The notes under the pieces are model-generated. The model saw nothing but the letters and a program-made list of their open reading frames with translations. It made no database searches and had not been told where the DNA came from. The translations under genes were made by a program, and so were the position numbers. From assembly GCF_011761945.1 (NCBI RefSeq), contig NZ_JAASQV010000001.1:1302001-1366000 (forward strand): DNA of 64,000 nucleotides, in the 5' to 3' direction. The first letter of the stretch is position 1; the number at the start of each line of letters is the position of its first letter. This document shows, one piece after another, positions 46,018 through 54,527 of this stretch. Source of the stretch: Sphingomonas leidyi. Its GTDB lineage: Bacteria > Pseudomonadota > Alphaproteobacteria > Sphingomonadales > Sphingomonadaceae.

Positions 46018-46404
46018 TCAGGCCTTTCTGGTCGCCGCGTCCGCGCTCCACGCGCCGCCGCCGGCGGCCGCGAGGTAGAGGAAGACGAAGCAATAGAGCA
46101 TGATCGCCTCGCCCCCGTTCGCGGCGGGGAAGAAGCCGTTCGGGAAATGCGCGATGAAATAGCCGACCGCGCACATGCCCGACGCAATGAACGCCACCGG
46201 ACGCGTGAACAGGCCGATCACCAGCAATGCGCCGCCGACCAGCTCGATCGTGCCCGCGGCATAGAGCATCGGGTTGAGCGGATAGGGAAAGGGCGGCAGG
46301 CCGAAGAACTTCGATACGCCGTGCTGCAGGAAACCGAGCCCGGCGACGATGCGCAGGACGCTCAGCAGCCGGGCCGACCAGCTTGCGGGAATGGGCATGG
46401 ACAT
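46018..46404 (-). CDS. DoxX-family membrane protein
   Basis: A 128-residue protein with four membrane helices and the DoxX pattern: LRIVAGLGFLQHGVSKFFGL, IELVGGALLVIGLFTRPVAF and FPNGFFPAANGGEAIMLYCF. DoxX/DoxD proteins are linked to quinone or thiosulfate redox functions, but most family members are uncharacterised. The start ATG is at 46404. Confidence 0.9.
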   Translation of the reverse strand: MSMPIPASWSARLLSVLRIVAGLGFLQHGVSKFFGLPPFPYPLNPMLYAAGTIELVGGALLVIGLFTRPVAFIASGMCAVGYFIAHFPNGFFPAANGGEAIMLYCFVFLYLAAAGGGAWSADAATRKA

Positions 46405-46524
46405 TTCTCCTCGCCGGACACGCCCCTGCGCGCCGTTTCGAGGCTGAAATGTTTCATCTCATGCCCATCCGGTCAACCGACGCCCCGGAAACCGATCGTT
46501 TCCAGGCGCGCGCTGCCCCGGCTC

Positions 46525-46803
46525 TCAGGCGGTGAAGCGCTTGGTGAAGCCCTTGGCGTGCTTGTCGCCTGCTGTCTGAAAGGCCTCGACATGATCGACC
46601 ACCGCCATGGGCGGGCCTTCCCGCAAGGCTTCGGTGAGCGAGGTCAGCGCCTCGTCATCGCCCTCGGCAAGCAATTCCACCCGTCCGTCATTCAGGTTGC
46701 GAACCCAACCCCGCACGCCCAGTTGCTTGGCAAGGCGCACCGCCCAGTCGCGATAGCCGACGCGCTGCACGCGCCCCGACACATAGATACGCTGTGCCGT
46801 CAT
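46525..46803 (-). CDS. acyP: acylphosphatase
   Basis: A 92-residue enzyme hydrolysing acyl phosphates. The active-site loop GRVQRVGYRDW carries the catalytic Arg and WVRNLNDGRVEL the catalytic Asn. The fold is complete, ending in FTKRF. I start at the ATG at 46803, preceded by GGGGAC; an upstream ATG at 46836 would add 11 residues. Confidence 0.94.
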   Translation of the reverse strand: MTAQRIYVSGRVQRVGYRDWAVRLAKQLGVRGWVRNLNDGRVELLAEGDDEALTSLTEALREGPPMAVVDHVEAFQTAGDKHAKGFTKRFTA

Positions 46804-46909
46804 ATGTCCCCACGCCCATTTTTTACCCGGCCGCATCCCTTCGGCCTGGATGCAACTCTATCAATTTGAAGATGCGAGGGAATCGGGCGAAGGCGCGGCT
46901 CGTCGCGCG

Positions 46910-47386
46910 CTAGGGGTAAGTGATCGCAATCACTTCATATTCGCGCTCCCCGCCGGGCAGCATCACCCGGCGGAGGTCACCGATCCCGGCGCCGCGCAAC
47001 GCGCGCGCGATCGGGGCGTTCCAGCCGACCAGGCCCTTGCCGGCATCGGCCTCGTCGTCGCCGACCAGGGTGAGGATGCGGTGATTGTCGTCCTCGTCGG
47101 CAATGGTGACGGTAGCGCCGAAATAGGCGCGGCTCTTGTCCGCCTGTTGCGCCGGATCGACGACCTTGGCCGCCTTCATCCGCCTCGACAGCCAGCCCAG
47201 CCGCCGGTCGATCTCGCGCAGGCGCTTGCGGCCATAGATATAGTCGCCATTCTCCGAGCGATCGCCATTGCCGGCGGCCCAGGAGATGGTCTCGACCAGG
47301 GCGGGGCGCTCGGTGGCGAAGAGCGCGTCATATTCGGCCCGGAGCGCGGCATAGCCTGCCGGGGTGATATAGTTGGGGCGGTCCAT
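46910..47386 (-). CDS. greB: transcription elongation factor GreB
   Basis: A 158-residue factor that rescues backtracked RNA polymerase by stimulating transcript cleavage. The N-terminal coiled coil has the tip SWAAGNGDRSENGDYIYGRK, whose acidic residues enter the secondary channel, followed by RLGWLSRRMKAAKVVDP. The C-terminal FKBP-like domain includes FGATVTIADEDDNHRILTLV and SPIARAL-like NAPIARALRGAGIGD. Tip and YIYGRK motif favour GreB over GreA. The start is the ATG at 47386. Confidence 0.92.
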   Translation of the reverse strand: MDRPNYITPAGYAALRAEYDALFATERPALVETISWAAGNGDRSENGDYIYGRKRLREIDRRLGWLSRRMKAAKVVDPAQQADKSRAYFGATVTIADEDDNHRILTLVGDDEADAGKGLVGWNAPIARALRGAGIGDLRRVMLPGGEREYEVIAITYP

Positions 47387-47407
47387 TCCTAACCCGTAGC
47401 CCAAACC

Positions 47408-47485
47408 GTCATCCCCGCGAAGGCGGAGATCCGGCGTAACGGAACCATGCCCTTGGCGACCTGGATCCCCGCCTTGGCGGGATGG
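47408..47485. repeat. REP-like inverted repeat pair
   Basis: GTCATCCCCGCGAAGGCGGA (from 47408) and its approximate inverse CTGGATCCCCGCCTTGGCGG (from 47461) form two facing units with a 28-base spacer, between greB and the slt gene. It is the same family as 59897-59977, here more diverged. Confidence 0.75.
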
Positions 47486-47505
47486 CGCGAGGCGGCGCAA
47501 GCGCC

Positions 47506-49521
47506 TCAGCCCGGCTTGTTCTTCCCCAGATACCAGCTCGTGTTCGCCGGCCCCTTCGAGCGCGAGCGCTCGGGGTTGAGCAGATCATAGACCACTGCGT
47601 TCTCGATCACCCGCTGCACGTAGTTCTTGGTCTCGAAGATCGGGATCTTCTCGATCCACTGGACGATGTCGCCGCCCGGCAGGCGCGGGTCGCCATTGGC
47701 GGCGATCCATTTGTTCACATTGCCGGGGCCGGCATTATAAGCCGCGATCGCCAGCGGATAACTGCCGTAGAGATTGTACATCCGCTGGAAATAGGTCGAG
47801 CCGAGCTGGATGTTGTAATCGGTATCGGAGTTCAGCGAGCCCGGATTGTAGCTCATGCCGAGCTTGGTCGAGACTTCGCGTGCGGTACCCGGCATCAGCT
47901 GCATCAGCCCGCGCGCGCCGGCATGGCTCACCGCATCGCGATCGAACTGGCTCTCCTGGCGGGCGATGGCGTGGACGATCGTCCAGTAATCCTGCTGCGA
48001 TGCCGGCACCGCCACCGTCGGATAGCCCGCGGCGGTATAGTCGGACAGGCCGTTCTGCAGCGCGCTCTTGCCGACCAGCACGCCCAGGTCCGGGCGGCCG
48101 ATCGCCCGGCTCAGCTCGGCGGCGAGGATGTGATCGGTATCGCTGGTCGCGTCATTGGCGATCTGGCGGATGAACAGGCCCTGGTCCTGGCGATTGCCCA
48201 TCGTGCCGAGCAGCTGCGCGGCGCGGACCGTTTCCTTCTTGAAGAAGGCATCGCGGACCGCCGGGTCGGCGACCTTCGCGTTGAAATCGGGCGGGCGCTT
48301 CAGCGGCTGGCCCAGCCGTTCGGTGGCGAGCTGGCCGTAATAGACGTCGGGGAAACCCGCTGCCTTGCCATAGAAACGCGTCGCTGCCGTCTGGTCGCCC
48401 GAAGCCTCGGCGGCGCGACCGGCCCAATAAAAGCCCTTGGACTGGGTGGTCGGCGTCTTGGAACCATGGCCGTAGCGATCGAACATCCCGATCGCGTCGC
48501 GCGCCCGGCCGAGATTGTTGAGCGCCACCGAACCGGCCAGCCAGGTGAGGCTGGTATAGTCGTCGCGCTCGCCCAGAGGCTGTTCGCTGATGTCGGTGCC
48601 CGGCGGGAAGGCGTCATCGACCTGGCTGGCGATCTGATATGCCAGGCTGAACTGGCCGTCCGACTGGGCGCCCCGCGCGCCGGTGAGCAGCGCCTCGTAC
48701 CATTTCTCGGCATCGCCGGGATAGGAGGCCAGCTGGCGCGGCTGGGCGAGATAGGATCGCATCGCCGGGCTCTGGCCGGTGTCGCGCAGCCACAGCGCGC
48801 GATCGGCGATGAAGCCCGGATTGGCACGGCCGATGGCGAGGGCGGCGGCGCCCCTGGCATCGGCGTCCGGCGCCTTGGTACGAAAGGCGATGCGGGCATC
48901 GAACACCGGGCGCATGCCGGGGGAGACATAGGCGAGCTGGCGTTGCGCGGCAGTGAGCGCGCCTGCCCAGAGCAGCATGTCCATCCGCGCATCGTGATCC
49001 GCCGGCGTGAACGCGGAAGAGAAGCCGGCGAGCAGAGCCGTCTCGTCACGCGGGCGCAGGACGCCGTGGCGCCAGGCGCGGCGAGCCTGCTCCTCCGCTT
49101 CGGCGCGGCGGCCCGAGGCGGCGAGCGCCTCCGCATAGCGGGTGCGCCCGGCGGCGGTCAGCGGCGGGAAACGCTCGAAATACCGGATGACCAGGCCGGG
49201 CGCCCAGGTGCCGCTTTCCAGCACGGTCTCGGCGGCGGCGCGGCGGCTCTTCTCGCCGGGCCAGCCGGGATGGAGCAGCAGGAAATTGGCATAGTCGGAA
49301 AAGGGATAATTGTCCGACTGCTGGAGTCGCTTCCATTCCACCAGCGCATCGGCGAGCTGGTTGGCCTGGATATAGGGGGGCGGCACGCGGGGGACGCCGG
49401 CTTCCAGCGCCACCTTGTACCACTGGATCTGTTCCTGCGTGAGCTGCGAAGAGACGGCGAGCCCCGAAACGCCGGCAAACAGCAACGCACTTTTGAGTAG
49501 CGGAGCAAGCATACTGGACAT
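47506..49521 (-). CDS. slt: soluble lytic murein transglycosylase (Slt-type)
   Basis: A 671-residue exported enzyme that cleaves peptidoglycan to anhydromuropeptides. It has an N-terminal signal region (LLKSALLFAGVSGLAVSS), a long superhelical domain of about 480 residues, then the lysozyme-like domain with catalytic Glu523 (AIARQESQFDRDAVSHAGAR), GLMQLMPGTAREV and IAAYNAGPGNVNKWI. Full length for the family. It is divergent from dapA with a 62-base spacer. Confidence 0.94.
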   Translation of the reverse strand: MSSMLAPLLKSALLFAGVSGLAVSSQLTQEQIQWYKVALEAGVPRVPPPYIQANQLADALVEWKRLQQSDNYPFSDYANFLLLHPGWPGEKSRRAAAETVLESGTWAPGLVIRYFERFPPLTAAGRTRYAEALAASGRRAEAEEQARRAWRHGVLRPRDETALLAGFSSAFTPADHDARMDMLLWAGALTAAQRQLAYVSPGMRPVFDARIAFRTKAPDADARGAAALAIGRANPGFIADRALWLRDTGQSPAMRSYLAQPRQLASYPGDAEKWYEALLTGARGAQSDGQFSLAYQIASQVDDAFPPGTDISEQPLGERDDYTSLTWLAGSVALNNLGRARDAIGMFDRYGHGSKTPTTQSKGFYWAGRAAEASGDQTAATRFYGKAAGFPDVYYGQLATERLGQPLKRPPDFNAKVADPAVRDAFFKKETVRAAQLLGTMGNRQDQGLFIRQIANDATSDTDHILAAELSRAIGRPDLGVLVGKSALQNGLSDYTAAGYPTVAVPASQQDYWTIVHAIARQESQFDRDAVSHAGARGLMQLMPGTAREVSTKLGMSYNPGSLNSDTDYNIQLGSTYFQRMYNLYGSYPLAIAAYNAGPGNVNKWIAANGDPRLPGGDIVQWIEKIPIFETKNYVQRVIENAVVYDLLNPERSRSKGPANTSWYLGKNKPG

Positions 49522-49583
49522 GATACGCGTGTCGCCCCTATCTGCCAGCCCCGAATTGGGGAATTAAGGAAGATTCTGGGACC

Positions 49584-50465
49584 ATGTTTTCGGGCTCCAT
49601 TCCCGCGCTGGTGACGCCGTTCCGTGGCGGCAGCTTCGCGGAGGAAGATTATCGCGCGCTAGTTGAATGGCAGATTGCCGAAGGCTCTGCCGCGCTGGTG
49701 CCCTGCGGCACCACCGGCGAGGCGGCGACGATGCCGAAAGAGGAGCATTTCGAAGTCGTCCGCGTCTGCGCCGACCAGGCGAAGGGCCGCGTGCCCGTGC
49801 TCGCAGGTGCGGGCTCGAACGACACGCTGGTCGCGATCGAGAATGTGAAGGCCGCGCAGGATGCGGGCGCCGATGCGGCGCTGATGGTCCCGCCCTATTA
49901 CAATCGGCCCAGCCAGGAAGGCATCTTCCGCCATTTCGAGGCCGTGGCCGAAGCGACCGACCTGCCGATCGTGCTCTACAATGTGCCGGGCCGCACGGTG
50001 ACCGACATCCAGCCCGCGACGATGGCGCGGATCGTCAAGGCGTTTCCGGGCAAGTTCCTCGGCGTCAAGGACGCGACGGGTGCGCTCGCCCGCGTGACCG
50101 AGCAGCGCGCCGGCTGCGGGCATGACTTCATCCAGCTTTCCGGCAACGACGAGACTGCGCTCGCCTTCAACGCGATGGGCGGCACCGGCTGCATCTCGGT
50201 AACGGCGAACGTCGCGCCACGGCTCTGTGCGGAATTCCAGGCGGCCTGGGCGGCGGGGGATACCGCGCGGGCGCTCGCATTGCACGACCGGCTCTATCCC
50301 CTTCACGTCGCGATGTTCACCGATGCCTCGCCGGGTCCGGTGAAATATGCGTTGACGCGGGTTCGTCCGGGTTTTCCCGAAGAGCTGCGCCTGCCGATGA
50401 CTCCGGCGGGCGAGGCGAGCCGCAAGGCAGTCGATGCGGCACTGGCGCGTGCCGGGCTGATCTAG
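49584..50465 (+). CDS. dapA: 4-hydroxy-tetrahydrodipicolinate synthase
   Basis: Condenses pyruvate with aspartate semialdehyde in the lysine/diaminopimelate pathway. The 293-residue TIM barrel has the catalytic Lys162 (FLGVKDATG), Tyr132 (VLYNVPGRT) and the GTTGEAATM loop. The start ATG follows AAGGAAG. The neighbour Slt also handles peptidoglycan, whose cross-links need DAP. Confidence 0.96.
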   Translation: MFSGSIPALVTPFRGGSFAEEDYRALVEWQIAEGSAALVPCGTTGEAATMPKEEHFEVVRVCADQAKGRVPVLAGAGSNDTLVAIENVKAAQDAGADAALMVPPYYNRPSQEGIFRHFEAVAEATDLPIVLYNVPGRTVTDIQPATMARIVKAFPGKFLGVKDATGALARVTEQRAGCGHDFIQLSGNDETALAFNAMGGTGCISVTANVAPRLCAEFQAAWAAGDTARALALHDRLYPLHVAMFTDASPGPVKYALTRVRPGFPEELRLPMTPAGEASRKAVDAALARAGLI

Positions 50466-50487
50466 GCTCCCCGCCTTTCCCGGGAGG

Positions 50488-51219
50488 TCAGGTCCGCTGC
50501 TCTCCGCCGGCATAATAGGTCGGCACATGGCCGCGGATCCAGGCATTCTCGCGGAACCATTTGGTGACGATGTATTTCGTCCCCTCGAGCACGCGCATGC
50601 CCTCGTGCAGCGTGTCGTAGTTCGGCGTGCCGTCCTCCATCATGTTGTTCCAGATCAGCATCAGCCCCTTTCTGGGCTTGAACCGCACGCCGGCGCGCGG
50701 GAACCAGGTCGCCCCGCCTTCGTCGACTTCGTTGAGATAGATCATCGCGGTCCAGGTGCGCTGGCCGCCATATTCGACCATCTTGTCCCAATATTCCGCG
50801 CCTTCGTGGAAATAGTCGCAATGCGCGCGGAACTGCTGGCCGGGCGTGTAGCGCTGGCCCTGCATCGTCTCGGCATTCGCCGGCGGCAGGCCGAGCACAT
50901 TGGCGATGCGGTCGTCGATCGGCCAGATTTCCTCGGACCAGCGGTCCAGATCGGTCGAGCTGCTGGTGCGGAACTCGGGATCCTCGTGCATCGCGAGCAG
51001 CGTGGAAGGGCGTGCGGCCGCCTCGATCAGGGCGACGAGCATGTCGCATTCGGCTTCGCTCAGGAAATCGGGATAGGTGAACATCTGCGCATTTTCCACC
51101 TTGGCGCGCCTGATGTGCGGGTTGTTCTCCAGCTTCGCCACCACCTCGCGGCCGATGCGCGCGCGATTGGGGGAGGGCGTACCCGATACTCTGCCGATAT
51201 TCTTGCTCACGACGGCCAA
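50488..51219 (-). CDS. prolyl 4-hydroxylase-like 2OG-Fe(II) oxygenase
   Basis: A 243-residue oxygenase of the P4H/2OG-Fe(II) superfamily. The iron site is His-Cys-Asp in FRAHCDYFHEG, with the distal His in LHEGMRVLEG and the 2OG-binding Lys in GTKYIVTKWFREN; TAMIYLNEVDEGGATWFPRA is the family core. Substrate (protein prolyl or small molecule) unknown. It is the second of two tandem copies; the upstream one begins at 51937 and the spacer is only 22 bases. Confidence 0.9.
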   Translation of the reverse strand: MAVVSKNIGRVSGTPSPNRARIGREVVAKLENNPHIRRAKVENAQMFTYPDFLSEAECDMLVALIEAAARPSTLLAMHEDPEFRTSSSTDLDRWSEEIWPIDDRIANVLGLPPANAETMQGQRYTPGQQFRAHCDYFHEGAEYWDKMVEYGGQRTWTAMIYLNEVDEGGATWFPRAGVRFKPRKGLMLIWNNMMEDGTPNYDTLHEGMRVLEGTKYIVTKWFRENAWIRGHVPTYYAGGEQRT

Positions 51220-51241
51220 TTTGCGCCTGCGGGGCTCGCGG

Positions 51242-51937
51242 TCAATAGGCCCGGGCGCCGGTGGGCGTCCAGGGGCGTTCGCGGAACCATTTGGTGATGA
51301 TGTACTTGGTGCCGCCGAGCACCGGCCGCGCCTCGTGCAGCGTCGCGTCGTTCGGGCTGCCGTCGGCGGCCAGGTTGTTCCAGGCGATCAGCAGGCCGCG
51401 AGTGGGGGTGAGGCGGATGCCGGCGCGGGGGAACCACGTCTCGCCGCCCTCCTCGACGTCATTGAGGTAGATCATCGCGGTCCAGATGCGCTGGCCGCCC
51501 TGTGCCTTCATCTCGGGCCAATAGTCCACATCGTCGCGGAACCAGTCGCAATGGGCGCGGAACTGCTGGCCCATGGCGTAGCGCTGCCCCTGGATGGGCT
51601 CGCCGTGATCGAGGGGAATGCCCAGCAGATCGGCGAGGCGCGCGTCGAGCCGGCGGATCTCCGGATCCTGCCGTTCGAGATCGCAGGTATAGCTCGTGCG
51701 CAGGCCGGGCTCCTGATATTGCGCGAGCACCACCGAGGGCTTCGCATCGGCGTCGATCATCCGGATCAGCGCCTTGCACTCGGTGCGGCTGAGGAAATTG
51801 GGCAGGTGATAGAGCTGGAGCGCATCGAGCCCGGCGTGGCGGACCAGCGGATTCGCCTCGAGCCGGGCGGTGGCGCGGCGGCCGGTTTCGGCGCGGTCGG
51901 GATCGGGGGCCATGGGGCTCGTCATCGCCGCCAGCAT
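51242..51937 (-). CDS. prolyl 4-hydroxylase-like 2OG-Fe(II) oxygenase (tandem paralogue)
   Basis: A 231-residue oxygenase strongly similar to the downstream copy: FRAHCDWFRDD (His, Asp), TAMIYLNDVEEGGETWFPRA, LHEARPVLGGTKYIITKWFR. Both keep the full metal and 2OG sites. An ATG at 51925 (MTSPM) is an alternative start; neither has a strong ribosome-binding site. The pair probably arose by tandem duplication and is likely co-transcribed. Confidence 0.9.
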   Translation of the reverse strand: MLAAMTSPMAPDPDRAETGRRATARLEANPLVRHAGLDALQLYHLPNFLSRTECKALIRMIDADAKPSVVLAQYQEPGLRTSYTCDLERQDPEIRRLDARLADLLGIPLDHGEPIQGQRYAMGQQFRAHCDWFRDDVDYWPEMKAQGGQRIWTAMIYLNDVEEGGETWFPRAGIRLTPTRGLLIAWNNLAADGSPNDATLHEARPVLGGTKYIITKWFRERPWTPTGARAY

Positions 51938-51952
51938 GCGGGGGCTGGAGCC

Positions 51953-51988
51953 AAAAGCAAGAGGCCCGGCCCTGATGGGCCGAGCCTC
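51953..51988 (-). terminator. intrinsic terminator of the RcnB-like gene
   Basis: On the minus strand GAGGCTCGGCCC, loop ATCA and GGGCCGGGCCTC form a 12-base stem with one mismatch, followed by TTGCTTTT. It separates the RcnB-like gene from the oxygenase pair. Confidence 0.85.
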
Positions 51989-52014
51989 CCGTTTCTGGCA
52001 AGATGCGGGCTTGC

Positions 52015-52932
52015 TTACCAGAAGATGTCGTAGATGGTGTCGACCACCTCGCCGGTCTCGACGTCCACCAGCAGCGCGTCGTTATAGTAGCGCACCCAGC
52101 GATACGGGCCGTAGACTTCCGGCAGGCGATAATAATACGGATCGTTGATCCAGTATTGCGACGAGAACAGGATCGAGTTCAGCGTGTAGCCGATGGTGAA
52201 GCGGCGATAGCCATAGCCCCAGCCCGACGGCGCATAATAGCGCGGCAGGCGGTAGATGCCGCGGTTGCTGTTGCGATAGTCGCGCCAATCGTAGCGGCGG
52301 TCGTTGCGCCAGCCATTGTTCCAGCGGCCGCGATCGTTGCCGTGCCAGCCGCCACGGTTCCAGCCGCCGCGGGGATTGTTGTCCCAGCGGTTGCGGTCGT
52401 TCCAGCCGCGATCATTGTTGCGGTTCCAGTCGTTGCCGCGGCGATCGTTGTTCCAGTTGCGGTCGCGGTTCCCATTGGGATTGCCGCGGTCCCACTGGCC
52501 GCCGCGATTGCCGTCGCGGTTCCAGTCGCGACGGTCGTTGCCGCCGCGATTGCCGTCCCAGCGCTGCTGCGGACGATCCTGGGGCGGGGAAACCTGGCCG
52601 CCGCCGGGCTGCTGCGGACGGTCGCCGCCACGATTCCAGCCGCCACGGTTCCAGCCGTTGGGAGGCGTATTGCCGCCGCCGTTCCATTCGGGGCGCGGCT
52701 GCGTGGGTTGCGCGGGCTGCTGCGGCTGGCCCGGGGACTGGCGCCAGCCGCCACGGTCGCCGCCGCGATCCCCGCGATCCCCGCGGTCGCCGCGATCCTG
52801 GGCCGGCTGCGCGGCGCCCGCATTGCCGCCGGAACGGTCGCCGCCGCCCCAGCGATGCCCGCGTTCCTGCGCCAGTGCCGGCGGGACCAGGGCTGTTGCG
52901 GCGATGATCGCCGCGAGCAAGGTCTTCTTCAT
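52015..52932 (-). CDS. RcnB-like exported low-complexity protein
   Basis: A 305-residue protein with signal peptide MKKTLLAAIIAATALVPPAL, then about 190 residues of Gly/Arg/Asn/Asp/Trp repeats (WNRGGWNRGG, WNRDGNRGG and similar units), and a C-terminal RcnB-like domain: YYAPSGWGYGYRRFTIGYTL, then YYRLPEVYGPYRWVRYYNDA. RcnB in E. coli is periplasmic and affects nickel/cobalt homeostasis; the long disordered part is unlike E. coli RcnB. The start ATG is at 52932. Confidence 0.82.
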   Translation of the reverse strand: MKKTLLAAIIAATALVPPALAQERGHRWGGGDRSGGNAGAAQPAQDRGDRGDRGDRGGDRGGWRQSPGQPQQPAQPTQPRPEWNGGGNTPPNGWNRGGWNRGGDRPQQPGGGQVSPPQDRPQQRWDGNRGGNDRRDWNRDGNRGGQWDRGNPNGNRDRNWNNDRRGNDWNRNNDRGWNDRNRWDNNPRGGWNRGGWHGNDRGRWNNGWRNDRRYDWRDYRNSNRGIYRLPRYYAPSGWGYGYRRFTIGYTLNSILFSSQYWINDPYYYRLPEVYGPYRWVRYYNDALLVDVETGEVVDTIYDIFW

Positions 52933-53053
52933 CTGAATGTCTCCGCTGGGACCGGCAACGCGCCGGGCTTTCGGGGGTATCCCCTCCTTAGGCCCCGGCA
53001 ACTGACGCGACTCTGAATTCGCCTGTCAGCATATTGAAAGCATTTGAAACAAT

Positions 53054-53566
53054 TCAGGGTCCGGCCTGGGGGGCGCCCGGCGCGTCATGCCCGGCCTCGG
53101 GCACGGCGACGTCGCCACGGGCGATGCGGGCGGCGTTCTGGATCGCCTCCGCCAGTCGCGGATAGATGCCGCAGCGGCAGATATTGGGGATGGCGTCCTT
53201 GATGTCCTGTTCGCTGGGGTTCCTGTTGCCGCGCAGCAGCACCGCGGCCGCCATCACCACCCCCGGAATGCAATAGCCGCATTGCGGCACGTTCGCCGCG
53301 ATCAGCGCCTGCTGCACCGGATGGCTGCGATCCCTGGACAGGCCCTCGATCGTGGTGACGAACGTGCCCTCGAGCGCGCCGATCGTCTCCTGGCATGCCA
53401 GGCGCGCCGTGCCGTCGACATCGACCGTGCAGGCGCCGCAATCGCCGGTGCCGCAGCCATATTTGGTGCCGGTGAGGTTCGAGGCGTCGCGCAGCGCCCA
53501 GAGCAGGGGCGTTCGCGGATCCATCTTGTAGGCGACCGGCTGGTTGTTGACGGTGAAGCGAGTCAT
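53054..53566 (-). CDS. [2Fe-2S] small subunit of a molybdenum hydroxylase (IorA/CoxS type)
   Basis: A 170-residue electron-transfer subunit with two [2Fe-2S] clusters: YGCGTGDCGACTVDVDG and CQ for the plant-type cluster, and CGYCIPGVVMAA with NICRCGIYPRL for the second. It fits isoquinoline 1-oxidoreductase alpha-type subunits of the xanthine oxidase family. The large molybdopterin subunit is not adjacent, which is unusual; it must lie elsewhere or be lost. The start is the ATG at 53566. Confidence 0.92.
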   Translation of the reverse strand: MTRFTVNNQPVAYKMDPRTPLLWALRDASNLTGTKYGCGTGDCGACTVDVDGTARLACQETIGALEGTFVTTIEGLSRDRSHPVQQALIAANVPQCGYCIPGVVMAAAVLLRGNRNPSEQDIKDAIPNICRCGIYPRLAEAIQNAARIARGDVAVPEAGHDAPGAPQAGP

Positions 53567-53643
53567 GCCGGGGGTGTAGCGGGAAACGCGCCGTTTCCGA
53601 AACCGCCATTGCGCCGGGATGCCCCGGGGCCGACATCAACGGC

Positions 53644-54444
53644 ATGACACTTCCCGCACTCTTCATTCCGCACGGCGGCGGCCCCTGCTTCTTCATGGAC
53701 CCGGATGGCGGCCCGCCCGATCCGATGTGGCGGCCGATGCAGGCCTATCTCGCCGGGCTGATCGGCTCGCTGCCCGAGCGGCCCGGGGCGATCCTGCTGG
53801 TCTCGGGGCATTGGGAAGAGGAGGTCGTCACCGTCCATGCCGGCAATGGGCAGCCGCTGCTGTTCGACTATCATGGCTTCCCGGAACATACCTATCGCCT
53901 GCGCTGGGATGCGCCGGGCTCCCCGCAAGTGGCGGAGCGCGTGAAGGCGCTGCTCGAAGGCGCCGGCTTTCCCGTCGGAGAGGAGCGCGAACGCGGCTGG
54001 GATCACGGCGTCTTCATCCCGATGATGGTGGCGGTACCCGGAGCGGATATCCCGCTCGTCCAGCTGTCGCTGCGCAAGGATCTCGACCCGGCCGACCACA
54101 TCGCGCTGGGCAGGGCGCTTGCCCCGCTGCGCGATGCGGGCGTGCTGATCGTCGGTTCGGGGATGAGCTTCCACAATCTGCGCGCCCGCGGGCCGCAGGT
54201 GACGCCCTATGCCGATATGTGGGACGATGCGCTGACCGAGGCAGTGACGGACCCCGATCCGGCAAGGCGCGCCGCACGGGTGGCGGCCTGGGACAGGCTG
54301 CCCCACGCCCGTTTCGCTCATCCGCGCGAGGAGCATCTCCTGCCGCTGATGGTCGCGCTGGGTGCGGGCGGGGAAGGGCCGGCGGTGCGCGACTATCGCG
54401 ATCACGTGCTGGGATGGACGGTAAGCGGCTATCGGTTCGGATAA
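53644..54444 (+). CDS. class III extradiol dioxygenase, DODA type
   Basis: A 266-residue LigB/DODA-family non-haem enzyme; members cleave catechol-like rings such as DOPA. FIPHGGGPCFFMDP carries the first His ligand, SGHWEE the second, WDHGVFIPMM the conserved catalytic His region and GSGMSFHNL a further site. It is divergent from the [2Fe-2S] subunit gene and convergent with the aldolase. Substrate unknown. Confidence 0.9.
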   Translation: MTLPALFIPHGGGPCFFMDPDGGPPDPMWRPMQAYLAGLIGSLPERPGAILLVSGHWEEEVVTVHAGNGQPLLFDYHGFPEHTYRLRWDAPGSPQVAERVKALLEGAGFPVGEERERGWDHGVFIPMMVAVPGADIPLVQLSLRKDLDPADHIALGRALAPLRDAGVLIVGSGMSFHNLRARGPQVTPYADMWDDALTEAVTDPDPARRAARVAAWDRLPHARFAHPREEHLLPLMVALGAGGEGPAVRDYRDHVLGWTVSGYRFG

Positions 54445-54527
54445 GCGTCAGGTCCGTTCCCGATACGCTATCGTCCCCCCGGCAAAGGGCCGGGGGAGGA
54501 CGTTCGGGGTCGCGGAGGTGCCGGCCC

